NCBI GenBank assembly: GCA_943913325.1
Contig: CALTXP010000015.1
Span: 1-26,789 of the forward strand
Source of the DNA: an uncultured Anaerococcus sp.
Lineage (GTDB): Bacteria > Bacillota > Clostridia > Tissierellales > Peptoniphilaceae
Length of the DNA: 26,789 nucleotides
Direction of reading: 5' to 3'
Shown here: positions 7,660 to 14,869 of the stretch, in pieces
Layout of the letters: the number at the start of each line of letters is the position of its first letter
Numbering within the stretch: the first letter of the stretch is position 1
Notes under the pieces: generated by a model
The model's input: only the letters and a program-made list of their open reading frames with translations
Database searches by the model: none
What the model was told of the DNA's origin: nothing
Position numbers and translations under genes: made by a program

Positions 7660-8436
7660 CTATTTCCCTAAAAATTCGTCTAAAGAAGTAACTTTAATCC
7701 CTTCTTCTATAAGACCTTCCTTTAAAATTCTAACAAATTCTAAAGCTTCTGGGTTATCTCCATGGACACAGATTGAATCAGCTGCTATGTCAATTTCTTT
7801 GCCATCAGCTGTAGTAACTTTTCCTTCCTTTATCATTTTTATTACACGTGGTAGAGCTTCTTTAGGATCTTTTACAAAAGCCCCTGGAAGCTTTCTATTT
7901 ACCAAAGTTCCATCTTCATTATATCCTCTATCAGCAAATACTTCTTGGGCTACTCTTAGTCCACGTTTTTTACCTTCTTTAGCTATGTATGATCCTGATA
8001 ATACCATTAATATTAGATCTTTGTTATACTCTTCAACCGCATCCAAAATAGCATTAGCTAATTTTTCATCATTGCAAGCAGTATTATAAAATGCTCCATG
8101 TAATTTTACGTGTTGTAATGTTGTTCCATGAGCTTTTGCAAATGCTTCTAAAGCACCTACTTGATATAAGAAATATCCACGAGCTTCTTCTGGACTAACA
8201 TCCATCTTTCTTCTACCAAATCCCATTAAATCAGGATATCCTGGGTGAGCACCAATTCTTACACCTTTTTGTTGAGCTAACTCACAAGTTTTATCCATAA
8301 TAAGTGGATCACCTGCATGATAACCACAAGCTAAATTAATACTTGTAACATACTTTATAATTTCTTCATCTAATCCTATTTTATATGAACCAAATGATTC
8401 CCCTATGTCACTGTTTAAATCAACATAATATTCCAT
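7660..8436 (-). CDS. pxpA: 5-oxoprolinase subunit PxpA (LamB/YcsF family)
   Basis: PxpA is the third subunit of the ATP-dependent 5-oxoprolinase. The 258 residues are typical, with DLNSDIGESFG (6-16), INLACGYHAGDP (33-44), HPGYPDLMGFGRR (64-76), the VKLHGAFYN block, EVFADRGYNEDG and the C-terminal CVHGDNPEA. It is the first gene of the operon, with AAAGGAG before the ATG and a strong promoter about 40 bases upstream. The product acts in the cytoplasm with PxpBC and yields glutamate, which feeds the dehydrogenase at 238-1503. Confidence 0.96.
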   Translation of the reverse strand: MEYYVDLNSDIGESFGSYKIGLDEEIIKYVTSINLACGYHAGDPLIMDKTCELAQQKGVRIGAHPGYPDLMGFGRRKMDVSPEEARGYFLYQVGALEAFAKAHGTTLQHVKLHGAFYNTACNDEKLANAILDAVEEYNKDLILMVLSGSYIAKEGKKRGLRVAQEVFADRGYNEDGTLVNRKLPGAFVKDPKEALPRVIKMIKEGKVTTADGKEIDIAADSICVHGDNPEALEFVRILKEGLIEEGIKVTSLDEFLGK

Positions 8437-8474
8437 TATATCTCTCCTTTACTATTCTAATGTCATTCTTAATC

Positions 8475-8503
8475 ATTGTAGCACAAAATCGATTTCATGT
8501 AAA
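8475..8503 (-). promoter_or_regulatory. Promoter of the 5-oxoproline operon
   Basis: On the minus strand TTTACA (8498-8503) and TACAAT (8475-8480) are separated by exactly 17 bases. A perfect 10-base palindrome, AAATCGATTT (8486-8495), sits in the spacer and is a candidate operator. Confidence 0.8.
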
Positions 8504-8610
8504 TTATAAACCTCACTATTTTTATATCACAAAATATATACAGTGAACGCAATTAATTAACAATAAATAATAAGAATTTTTAACTATAAAAACAATATCT
8601 AAATAAAAAA

Positions 8611-8649
8611 TCACTGAGGATGAATTTTGATAAAATTCATCCTCAGTGA
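8611..8649 (-). terminator. Strong terminator downstream of the gcd-gltS operon
   Basis: A perfect 18-bp stem (8611-8628 with 8632-8649) with a 3-base loop is followed on the minus strand by TTTTTTA. It lies about 260 bases after the stop of the second gltS gene and before the pxp promoter, insulating the two operons. Confidence 0.92.
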
Positions 8650-8786
8650 GATAAGTATATGTCACTAAAAATACAGGGAATACAGTTTCAAGTTGTAAAA
8701 TATTTATACTCAATAAGGTATTTACTAATATATATTATATTCTAAATCAACTTATACATTACTGCTATATATTAAAAAACTAAAAC

Positions 8787-8859
8787 AACCTTTTTCTTTT
8801 GCTTACTTCACTACTATATTTCTATAGTATAACGAAAACTAATCTAGTCGAAAAAGGTT
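8787..8859 (-). ncRNA. Nested inverted repeats in the gltS 3' region (terminator or structured RNA)
   Basis: An outer 10-bp perfect stem (AACCTTTTTC 8787-8796 with 8850-8859) encloses a 7-bp perfect hairpin with a tetraloop (8812-8829). On the minus strand the outer stem is followed by a T-rich stretch. It may be a first terminator of gltS or a stable 3' UTR element. No known RNA family was recognised. The remainder of 8504-8910 is AT-rich without a convincing gene. Confidence 0.4.
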
Positions 8860-8910
8860 ATTAACATAATTTTATACTTAGTGAATGTATTCTATTATGA
8901 TAAATATTAT

Positions 8911-10158
8911 TTATCTTAATAAAGAGCCTAAGACTGACAACAATATAGGATTAAATATATCATCTATAATTACAGCAAACGAAGGATAAAACACCCAAGC
9001 TAAATTATGATATCCATACTCTTGCATAACAGCCTTTACATTAGCTACAGCATTTGGACCTGATCCACAGCCCCAGCCACAGTTACCTGCTGCCATAACA
9101 GCTGCTCCATAATCTGATCCGAAAGCTTTAAATGAAATTGTTAAAGTAAAGATTGTGATTAAAACAGCTTGCAACAATAGTATAATTACTAAAGATGAAG
9201 CTTGAGAAGCTATGGCCGTTATATCAATTGTCATTAATACCAAAGCTAAATATAATTCTAAAAACATATCTTGAATTGCATTAACTTCTGGAATATAAAG
9301 CTCATTTCCACTTTTATCTTTTATATACCTAGCTATAACTCCTGCAAATAAACATCCGATAAATTTAGGCATTTGTATTAGAGGTATTAAATCAAGTAAA
9401 TATTTTACTGGTATACCTAAAGCAGCTATTAATAGCATCATTGCAAATGATCTAATCATCTTTTTATTATCAATCACAGCAACAATATTTTTCTTAACTA
9501 TCTCTGGTTTATCATTAGGATCTGCTTTTAATTTATTCTTTCTAATCAGATATGCAGCTACAGGACCGCCTACTAATGATCCCATAATATTTCCCATAGT
9601 ACCAGCAGCTACACCAAATTCTGTTACATTTTTTGGTGCACCCATAGATTGAAATATAGGACCAAAAGCCGCTGCTGTTCCGACTCCGCCACTCATGCCT
9701 GCAGATGAAGCTTGAAGACCTAGATATGGATTAAGGCCTAATACTTTAGCAGAAGCCAAACCTAGTAAGTCTTGTAATAATATTAGTAGACAAGAAACCC
9801 ATGTTACTCTTAATACAAGCTTACTTCCAGCACTTTTCATAAGTTCTGTGGAAAAACTATAACCTACAGCTAAGAAAAATAAGTTCTGAGCCAAATCTTT
9901 AGTTACTTCCGCATCAAAAGAAAGATCTATAATTCCAGCAGTCTTAATTAATGATATTATTAGTGAAAATATAATTCCAGATACTACTGGAGCAGGTATA
10001 GCATATTTTTGTAAGACTTTTGATCTACTTACCAAAAATCTACCAATAAAGATAACTATTGCTGCAAGTCCGAGTGTAGTAAGATATTCGAACTTAAATG
10101 TTGTAATTTCTCCCGGATTTCTACTTAATTCACCAAAATAAGATAAAAATTTATCCAT
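8911..10158 (-). CDS. gltS: Sodium/glutamate symporter family protein, divergent copy
   Basis: This 415-residue membrane protein has the GltS architecture: about ten or more hydrophobic segments and two inverted-repeat halves marked by glycine-rich motifs (SGGVGTAAAFGP in the first half, GNCGWGCGSGPNAVANV near the C-terminus). The signatures differ from the canonical GGHGTA and GFGxGAT seen in the copy at 12558-13787, so substrate preference may have shifted, for example to another dicarboxylate. It is the last gene of the decarboxylase operon, 44 bases after the membrane subunit gene, with a GGAGG before the ATG. Coupling of Na+ influx here to the adjacent Na+ pump is a natural inference. 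Confidence 0.88.
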   Translation of the reverse strand: MDKFLSYFGELSRNPGEITTFKFEYLTTLGLAAIVIFIGRFLVSRSKVLQKYAIPAPVVSGIIFSLIISLIKTAGIIDLSFDAEVTKDLAQNLFFLAVGYSFSTELMKSAGSKLVLRVTWVSCLLILLQDLLGLASAKVLGLNPYLGLQASSAGMSGGVGTAAAFGPIFQSMGAPKNVTEFGVAAGTMGNIMGSLVGGPVAAYLIRKNKLKADPNDKPEIVKKNIVAVIDNKKMIRSFAMMLLIAALGIPVKYLLDLIPLIQMPKFIGCLFAGVIARYIKDKSGNELYIPEVNAIQDMFLELYLALVLMTIDITAIASQASSLVIILLLQAVLITIFTLTISFKAFGSDYGAAVMAAGNCGWGCGSGPNAVANVKAVMQEYGYHNLAWVFYPSFAVIIDDIFNPILLSVLGSLLR

Positions 10159-10202
10159 ACCCCTCCTTTTTTACAAAATATAAACACCTAAATTATTCTC
10201 TA

Positions 10203-11399
10203 TTATCCAAATAAGGTAAGTAAGACACCCGCTGCTACTGCAGAGCCTATAACACCTGATACATTTGGACCCATAGCATTCATTAATAGGAAATTACTTG
10301 GATCAGCTTCTTGTCCAACTACATTAGATACTCTAGCAGCCATAGGTACAGCTGATACTCCGGCAGAACCTATAAGTGGATTGATCTTATTTTCATCTTT
10401 TAAAAATAAATTCATAAGCTTAGCCATTAAAACACCAGTTGCAGTTCCTATTGCAAAGGCAATCAATCCTAATAACATAATCTTTAGGGTAGCTAAGTTT
10501 AAAAACTGTTCAGCAGATGCAGAAGCACCTACAGATAATCCTAGCAATATGGTAATTATATTCATGAGTTCATTTTGAGCTGTCTTTGTTAAGCGATCAA
10601 CTACTAGGGATTCTTTCATTAAATTACCAAACATAAGCATGCCGATTAAAGGTGCTGCATCTGGTAAAGTAAGGGATACTAGTAAAGTTACTAGTATTGG
10701 GAATATTATCTTTTCTTTCTTAGATACCTTTCTCATTTGAGGCATTTTAATTACACGCTCATTTTTAGTTGTCAAAGCCTTCATTATAGGAGGTTGTATA
10801 ATCGGAACAAGCGCCATATATGAATAGGCTGCTACAGCTACTTGACCTAGCATATGAGGAGCAAGTTGGCCTGTTAGATAAATTGATGTTGGACCATCTG
10901 CCCCACCTATTATAGCAATAGAAGAGGCCTCTTGACCATTAAAGCCTAGTAATATAGCTCCCATAAAGGTAAAGAATATACCAAATTGAGCTGCTGCACC
11001 TAAAATCAAAGACTTAGGATCTGCTATTAATGGACCAAAATCTGTCATAGCTCCAACACCCATAAATATTAAAGGTGGAAATATACCTAATTCATCACCC
11101 TTAAAGAAATATCCTAATAATCCTCCAGGCTGTTGTAACTCATTTACTACTGATATTGCTCCACTAGCCTTATTAGAATCAATTATTGTAAGCTTATCTA
11201 TACCTGCTTGCATTAGACCAGCTAGTGGTAAATTTGTTAAAAGCATCCCAAAACCAATAGGTAGTAATAATAATGGCTCAAATCCTTTAGCTATAGCTAA
11301 ATAAATTAAAACAACTGATATAACTAGCATTACCACTGCTTGCCAAGTAAGTGCGGCAAAGCCAGTAGAAGATAAAAAATTCCCTATTACATGTGACAT
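10203..11399 (-). CDS. gcdB: Sodium-pumping decarboxylase membrane (beta) subunit, probably glutaconyl-CoA decarboxylase
   Basis: This OadB/GcdB/MmdB-family subunit decarboxylates carboxybiotin and exports Na+. The 398-residue protein has about ten membrane segments, the conserved GGADGPT with D168 (the sodium-site aspartate of the family) and, near the C-terminus, NAMGPNVSGVIGSAVAAG. The family is shared by oxaloacetate, methylmalonyl-CoA and glutaconyl-CoA decarboxylases, and the sequence alone does not decide among them. I favour glutaconyl-CoA because two GltS proteins, Gdh and 5-oxoprolinase surround it. It follows the biotin carrier gene by 9 bases and has AGGAG before the ATG. Confidence 0.9.
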   Translation of the reverse strand: MSHVIGNFLSSTGFAALTWQAVVMLVISVVLIYLAIAKGFEPLLLLPIGFGMLLTNLPLAGLMQAGIDKLTIIDSNKASGAISVVNELQQPGGLLGYFFKGDELGIFPPLIFMGVGAMTDFGPLIADPKSLILGAAAQFGIFFTFMGAILLGFNGQEASSIAIIGGADGPTSIYLTGQLAPHMLGQVAVAAYSYMALVPIIQPPIMKALTTKNERVIKMPQMRKVSKKEKIIFPILVTLLVSLTLPDAAPLIGMLMFGNLMKESLVVDRLTKTAQNELMNIITILLGLSVGASASAEQFLNLATLKIMLLGLIAFAIGTATGVLMAKLMNLFLKDENKINPLIGSAGVSAVPMAARVSNVVGQEADPSNFLLMNAMGPNVSGVIGSAVAAGVLLTLFG

Positions 11400-11408
11400 A
11401 GTATTCTC

Positions 11409-11798
11409 CTAAGCGATATCTACAAGTGGATCCCCTGTATTTACATTATCCCCACTATCTACGTGTATTTTATTAACTACTCCATCGTTAGGAGCTTTTA
11501 TATCATTTTCCATCTTCATAGCTTCAAGTACTAATAACACATCACCTTTAGATACTGATTCACCTTCACTAACATTTATTTTATTTATTGTTCCTGGTAA
11601 TGGTGAGCTAACAGATGAAGCTGATCCTGCCGCAGACTCTGCTGGCTTTTCTACCTCACTTTTAGCTGGTGCTGCTGGTTGAGTATTACTAGCAGATTCA
11701 TAAACTACAGTAGGTCTTTTTTGAGATTCAAGAAAATCATCCTCTTCTACTTCAACCTCATAAGTTTTACCATTAACTGTAACATTCAATTTTTTCAT
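11409..11798 (-). CDS. gcdC: Biotin carrier (gamma) subunit of the sodium-pumping decarboxylase
   Basis: The C-terminal half is a biotinyl/lipoyl domain with the biotin-acceptor EAMKMEN; the modified lysine is K95, 34 residues from the end as is usual. The N-terminal 40 residues resemble the small beta-strand segment of OadA/GcdC, and a linker rich in Ala, Pro, Ser and Glu (about 35-67) connects them as a swinging arm. I start the gene at 11798 (129 residues): the longer frame from 11810 would place the GGAGG ribosome site inside the coding region. It lies between the small membrane subunit and the beta subunit. Biotinylation probably depends on the ligase at 14870-15976 or another one. Confidence 0.93.
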   Translation of the reverse strand: MKKLNVTVNGKTYEVEVEEDDFLESQKRPTVVYESASNTQPAAPAKSEVEKPAESAAGSASSVSSPLPGTINKINVSEGESVSKGDVLLVLEAMKMENDIKAPNDGVVNKIHVDSGDNVNTGDPLVDIA

Positions 11799-11847
11799 AA
11801 ATTCCTCCATAATTATATTATGATTTATACTATATATTAAATATGCA

Positions 11848-12186
11848 TTACTTTTCTTTAATATGTATCTTTACCGAATCGCTTCCCAAGGCTTGACAAA
11901 CTGCTGCAGTAATTACTGCTACAATTTCATCTTCATCCTCTGCTTCCACTTTTCTTACAGGCTTTCTTTCAGGATTTGTTTTAGAAGTTTCTTTTACCTT
12001 GTTAGCTTCTTTCTTATCTCCAACTGCTTTACCCATAAGCTTTATTACTAGTATTAATATTATTAATACGGCAAAAACTATTCCCATGGAAAGCAAAGTT
12101 GTATGGCCTGCTCCCTGCATTTTTTGTGCAGTAGTTAATGTATTGATATCGTTTGCTAATGCATCTAAAATTTGATTTGTATTCAC
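11848..12186 (-). CDS. gcdD: Small membrane (delta, OadG-like) subunit of the sodium-pumping decarboxylase
   Basis: A 112-residue protein with one membrane segment (about 31-50), a Lys/Glu-rich middle and a C-terminal block DEDEIVAVITAAVCQALG typical of the OadG/MmdD/GcdD anchors that hold the carboxyltransferase subunit to the membrane pump. It is the first gene of the operon and starts with GTG behind AAGGAGG. The carboxyltransferase alpha subunit that it would anchor is absent from this window and must be encoded elsewhere, as is known for some glutamate fermenters. Confidence 0.85.
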   Translation of the reverse strand: MNTNQILDALANDINTLTTAQKMQGAGHTTLLSMGIVFAVLIILILVIKLMGKAVGDKKEANKVKETSKTNPERKPVRKVEAEDEDEIVAVITAAVCQALGSDSVKIHIKEK

Positions 12187-12410
12187 TTATTCCTCCTTTC
12201 TAGATTCTAATAATTTCTGATACAACAATTCTAAAATTACCGAAATATAAGATTATCATATCCTATCTTATATAATACCAAATTTTAATATTCTTTTAAA
12301 GAGATAACTAGGATATCGTATTTTTAATTATAAAGATTATATATAAACTATTCTTAAAATATTTTATAAGTTGATAAAGTAAATCTATAGTAGAAAACTT
12401 AATAAAAAGC
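12187..12410 (-). promoter_or_regulatory. Leader region of the gcd operon with a weak promoter candidate
   Basis: The gap between gcdD and the upstream terminator must carry the gcd promoter. On the minus strand a TTTAAA followed after 17 bases by TATTAT, near 12270-12300, is the best match, but the -35 is poor. No gene or recognisable riboswitch is seen; the region is AT-rich. Confidence 0.3.
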
Positions 12411-12452
12411 AAAAAAGGGATACCTCTAATAATTTATAGTATCACCTTTTTT
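12411..12452 (-). terminator. Terminator of the canonical gltS gene
   Basis: AAAAAAGG-GATAC (12411-12423) pairs with 12439-12452 with a single bulge across a 15-base loop. The minus-strand transcript ends in TTTTTTGCTTTTT. It separates gltS from the gcd operon downstream. Confidence 0.85.
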
Positions 12453-12557
12453 ACTTAAACATTAGCCACTAATAACCAAGTAAACTAGCTAAATTTTAAG
12501 CTGTAAGCTATTTATAATTTAATAATATAACTTGGCATTTTACTAACATCATAATTA

Positions 12558-13787
12558 TTAAAATGTAATCTGTGCAAATACAGTTATCATTAATACATTA
12601 ATAATATCTATTGCAAATGCACCTACCATCGGCAGTATAAAGTATGCTTTTGGAGCAGGACCGTATTTTTCTGTAATAGCATCCATATTAGCCAAAGCAT
12701 TGTATGTAGCTCCCATACCAAATCCACACATACCACCTGCTAGGACAGCTGCATCATAATCACTACCCATAACTTTATATGTTACAAAATATGAGAATAG
12801 TGCCATAAATACAGTTTGGGCAAATAGAATTATTAGCATTGGACCAGCTACTGCTTTTAGTTGTGTTAGATCAAGTGTTATAAGGGCTATTGATAAGAAA
12901 ATATTAAGTCCCATGGCTCCACATATATCATTGGCTCTTTGGTTTATCTCCCAACCATCTTTTTTACCAATTGTATTTACATATATAGCCGCAAAAATCA
13001 TAGCTGCTACATACTCTGGTAAGTTAAGAGGTGTTCCTACTATTGATACATGGTCGTATAAAAACTGTTTTAATATAGCACCTAAACCAACAGAAATAAA
13101 TATTAATGCAAAAACCTTTAAAAAGTCATCTACTACTAGTGGATGATCTTTTTCAATTATCGCTTCTTCTTCAAGGTCTGGTTCAACAAGTAATTCTGGA
13201 TTTGGTTTTAACTTATGTCTTTTTATTCTAGCAGAACCAATTGGTCCACCTATTAATGAACCCATAATTACACCAAATGTAGCCCCAGCTAACGCAACGA
13301 CTTCTCCAGCTGGTAATCCCATAGCTTCTAATTCTGGACCCCAAGCACCTGCTGTACCATGTCCACCAACCATAGTTATAGATCCACAGACAAGACCTAG
13401 TAATGAATTTTGACCAATAAGCTTAGCAAGTCCCATTCCAATAATATTTTGGAAAGCTACAAGTATTACAGATAAAATAAGGAATATCACAAATCCTTTT
13501 CCACCTTTTTTTAGTGTCTCTAGATTTGCTCCTATACCTATTGATGCAAAGAAAACCATCATAAATGGATCCTTTAATGTAGTATCCATTTCAAAAGTTG
13601 CTACACCAGTTGATTTTAGGATAAGATGAATTATAGCAAATAAAAATCCTCCAATTACTGGTGCTGGTATACAAAACCTGTCAAAGAAATTAACATTCTT
13701 TCTTAAAAATTTTCCTACATATAGCATTACGATAGCTATTGCAGTCGTTTGCATCATATTTGTAGAAATAGTATGAATACCGTCCAT
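12558..13787 (-). CDS. gltS: Sodium/glutamate symporter GltS (canonical copy)
   Basis: GltS imports glutamate with Na+. The 409-residue protein has about ten membrane segments and both diagnostic glycine motifs: GGHGTAGAWGP in the first half and CGFGMGATYNALANMDA in the second. A charged cytoplasmic stretch with LVEPDLEEEAIIEKDH divides the halves. It is a monocistronic unit with a strong promoter, a Rex-like palindrome at the transcription start and its own terminator. The ATG has AAGGAGG upstream. It supplies glutamate to GdhA, and its Na+ cost would be repaid by the decarboxylase encoded immediately downstream. Confidence 0.95.
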   Translation of the reverse strand: MDGIHTISTNMMQTTAIAIVMLYVGKFLRKNVNFFDRFCIPAPVIGGFLFAIIHLILKSTGVATFEMDTTLKDPFMMVFFASIGIGANLETLKKGGKGFVIFLILSVILVAFQNIIGMGLAKLIGQNSLLGLVCGSITMVGGHGTAGAWGPELEAMGLPAGEVVALAGATFGVIMGSLIGGPIGSARIKRHKLKPNPELLVEPDLEEEAIIEKDHPLVVDDFLKVFALIFISVGLGAILKQFLYDHVSIVGTPLNLPEYVAAMIFAAIYVNTIGKKDGWEINQRANDICGAMGLNIFLSIALITLDLTQLKAVAGPMLIILFAQTVFMALFSYFVTYKVMGSDYDAAVLAGGMCGFGMGATYNALANMDAITEKYGPAPKAYFILPMVGAFAIDIINVLMITVFAQITF

Positions 13788-13810
13788 ATTGCCTCCTTAA
13801 ATATATATTC

Positions 13811-13825
13811 TGAGTGATATACTCA
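13811..13825 (-). promoter_or_regulatory. Small palindrome in the gltS leader
   Basis: TGAGT-GATAT-ACTCA is a perfect 5-bp inverted repeat in the gltS leader, between the second candidate -10 (13828-13833) and the ribosome site. It is too short to assign a function. Confidence 0.3.
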
Positions 13826-13841
13826 ACATTATAACCGCTAT

Positions 13842-13859
13842 ATGTTAAATGGTTAACGA
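13842..13859 (-). promoter_or_regulatory. Rex-like redox operator at gltS
   Basis: The plus-strand sequence ATGTTAA-ATGG-TTAACGA matches 12 of 14 defined positions of the clostridial Rex consensus TTGTTAA-N4-TTAACAA, with a perfect GTTAA/TTAAC core. It covers the expected start of transcription from the 13867-13895 promoter, where a bound NADH-sensing Rex repressor would block initiation. No rex gene is in the window. Confidence 0.5.
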
Positions 13860-13866
13860 CAATAAT

Positions 13867-13895
13867 AATATATCAAAATGTTTTCCTACTGTCAA
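13867..13895 (-). promoter_or_regulatory. Strong promoter of the canonical gltS
   Basis: On the minus strand a perfect -35 TTGACA (13890-13895) and a -10 TATATT (13867-13872) are separated by 17 bases. A second, weaker -10 TATAAT at 13828-13833 lies downstream, with its -35 inside the Rex-like palindrome. Confidence 0.85.
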
Positions 13896-13955
13896 TAGTT
13901 TCATTATTTATTTTATTAAATACTTGAAAACTTAGTTATTTGATTATATATTAAA

Positions 13956-13992
13956 ATAACCACTTATCTCAAAATAAGAGATAAGTGGTTAT
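13956..13992 (-). terminator. Terminator of the second amidase gene
   Basis: A perfect 15-bp stem (13956-13970 with 13978-13992) has a 7-base loop. On the minus strand TTTTAATATA follows. It starts 16 bases after the amidase stop. Confidence 0.88.
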
Positions 13993-14008
13993 AAATTTTA
14001 TTTTTATA

Positions 14009-14779
14009 CTAATAGAGATCTGCTCTTCTATCATTATAAATATTCATCTGTTCTCTAACGTCTTTGACTTGCTCTATATTTATTTCTGCAGTTTTTATTC
14101 CTGTAGTTTCATATGGTTCTACAATATAATCACCTAATGGATCTATAATCATAGAATGTCCACCTGAATCGTCTTTATACCTAGTAGAATTAACTCCTAC
14201 AACAAATATCTGATTTTCAATGGCTCTTGCTCTATTTAATGCTTCCCAATGATTTAATCTAGATGTTGCCCAAGAGGCGCATACAAATAAAATTTCTATA
14301 CCATCTAAAGCAAATTTTCTAGTCCACTCTACAAATCTTACATCATAGCAAAGCACTACTGCACACTTTACTCCATCCATCTTGAAAGTTGCATATTTAT
14401 TTCCACTAGCAAAAAGTTTATCTTCACCTGCTGGAGAAAATAGATGTATTTTATCATATTCACTTAATAGATTTCCATTTCTATCATAGTTATAATTTCT
14501 ATTATAAATTTTACCATCTTCTTTTACAGCAACTGATCCACCTACTATATTGATATCTAATCGCTTAGAAAGATTTGATAAAAATTCTTTAGATCTTTCT
14601 CCATTTATATCAGCTAGTTCTTCTATATTCTTAGGATAATAAAAAGTATTCCAAGCTTCAGGTAAAACTACGACATCAGCATTCTGATCTTTACTTTTTC
14701 TAATTGTATCTTCAATTAATTTATAGTTATTATCAACTTCCCCCTTAACCGGGGCAACTTGTCCTAGTGCTATTTTCAA
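14009..14779 (-). CDS. Carbon-nitrogen hydrolase (nitrilase superfamily amidase), copy 2
   Basis: This 256-residue paralogue of the protein at 2950-3741 carries E41 (LPEAWNT), K110 (YDKIHLF) and C144 (VLCYDVRF). The YDKIHLF and CYDVRF motifs are close to those of Nit2/omega-amidases, so hydrolysis of 2-oxoglutaramate or a related amide is the leading guess. The start codon is TTG with GGAGG 5 bases upstream; no ATG in that position would fit the N-terminus MKIALGQV. It ends at a strong terminator and follows the biotin ligase gene by 90 bases with no clear terminator between, so the two may be cotranscribed. Confidence 0.92.
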   Translation of the reverse strand: MKIALGQVAPVKGEVDNNYKLIEDTIRKSKDQNADVVVLPEAWNTFYYPKNIEELADINGERSKEFLSNLSKRLDINIVGGSVAVKEDGKIYNRNYNYDRNGNLLSEYDKIHLFSPAGEDKLFASGNKYATFKMDGVKCAVVLCYDVRFVEWTRKFALDGIEILFVCASWATSRLNHWEALNRARAIENQIFVVGVNSTRYKDDSGGHSMIIDPLGDYIVEPYETTGIKTAEINIEQVKDVREQMNIYNDRRADLY

Positions 14780-14869
14780 TTTTTCCTCCAGTATATCTTC
14801 TAAATTACATAAAAATGATACCCTAAAGTACTCAAAATAAAAAGAATCCTATTGATATACTAAAAATTA

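Noticed and set aside
6334..8089. Plus-strand open frames opposite the NRAMP-like and pxpA genes
   Set aside because: They are antisense to well-supported genes, have no ribosome site and show no domain.
8522..8713. Minus-strand frame of 63 codons in the gltS-pxp gap
   Set aside because: It spans the strong 18-bp terminator and lacks a ribosome site; the hydrophobic look comes from AT-rich sequence.
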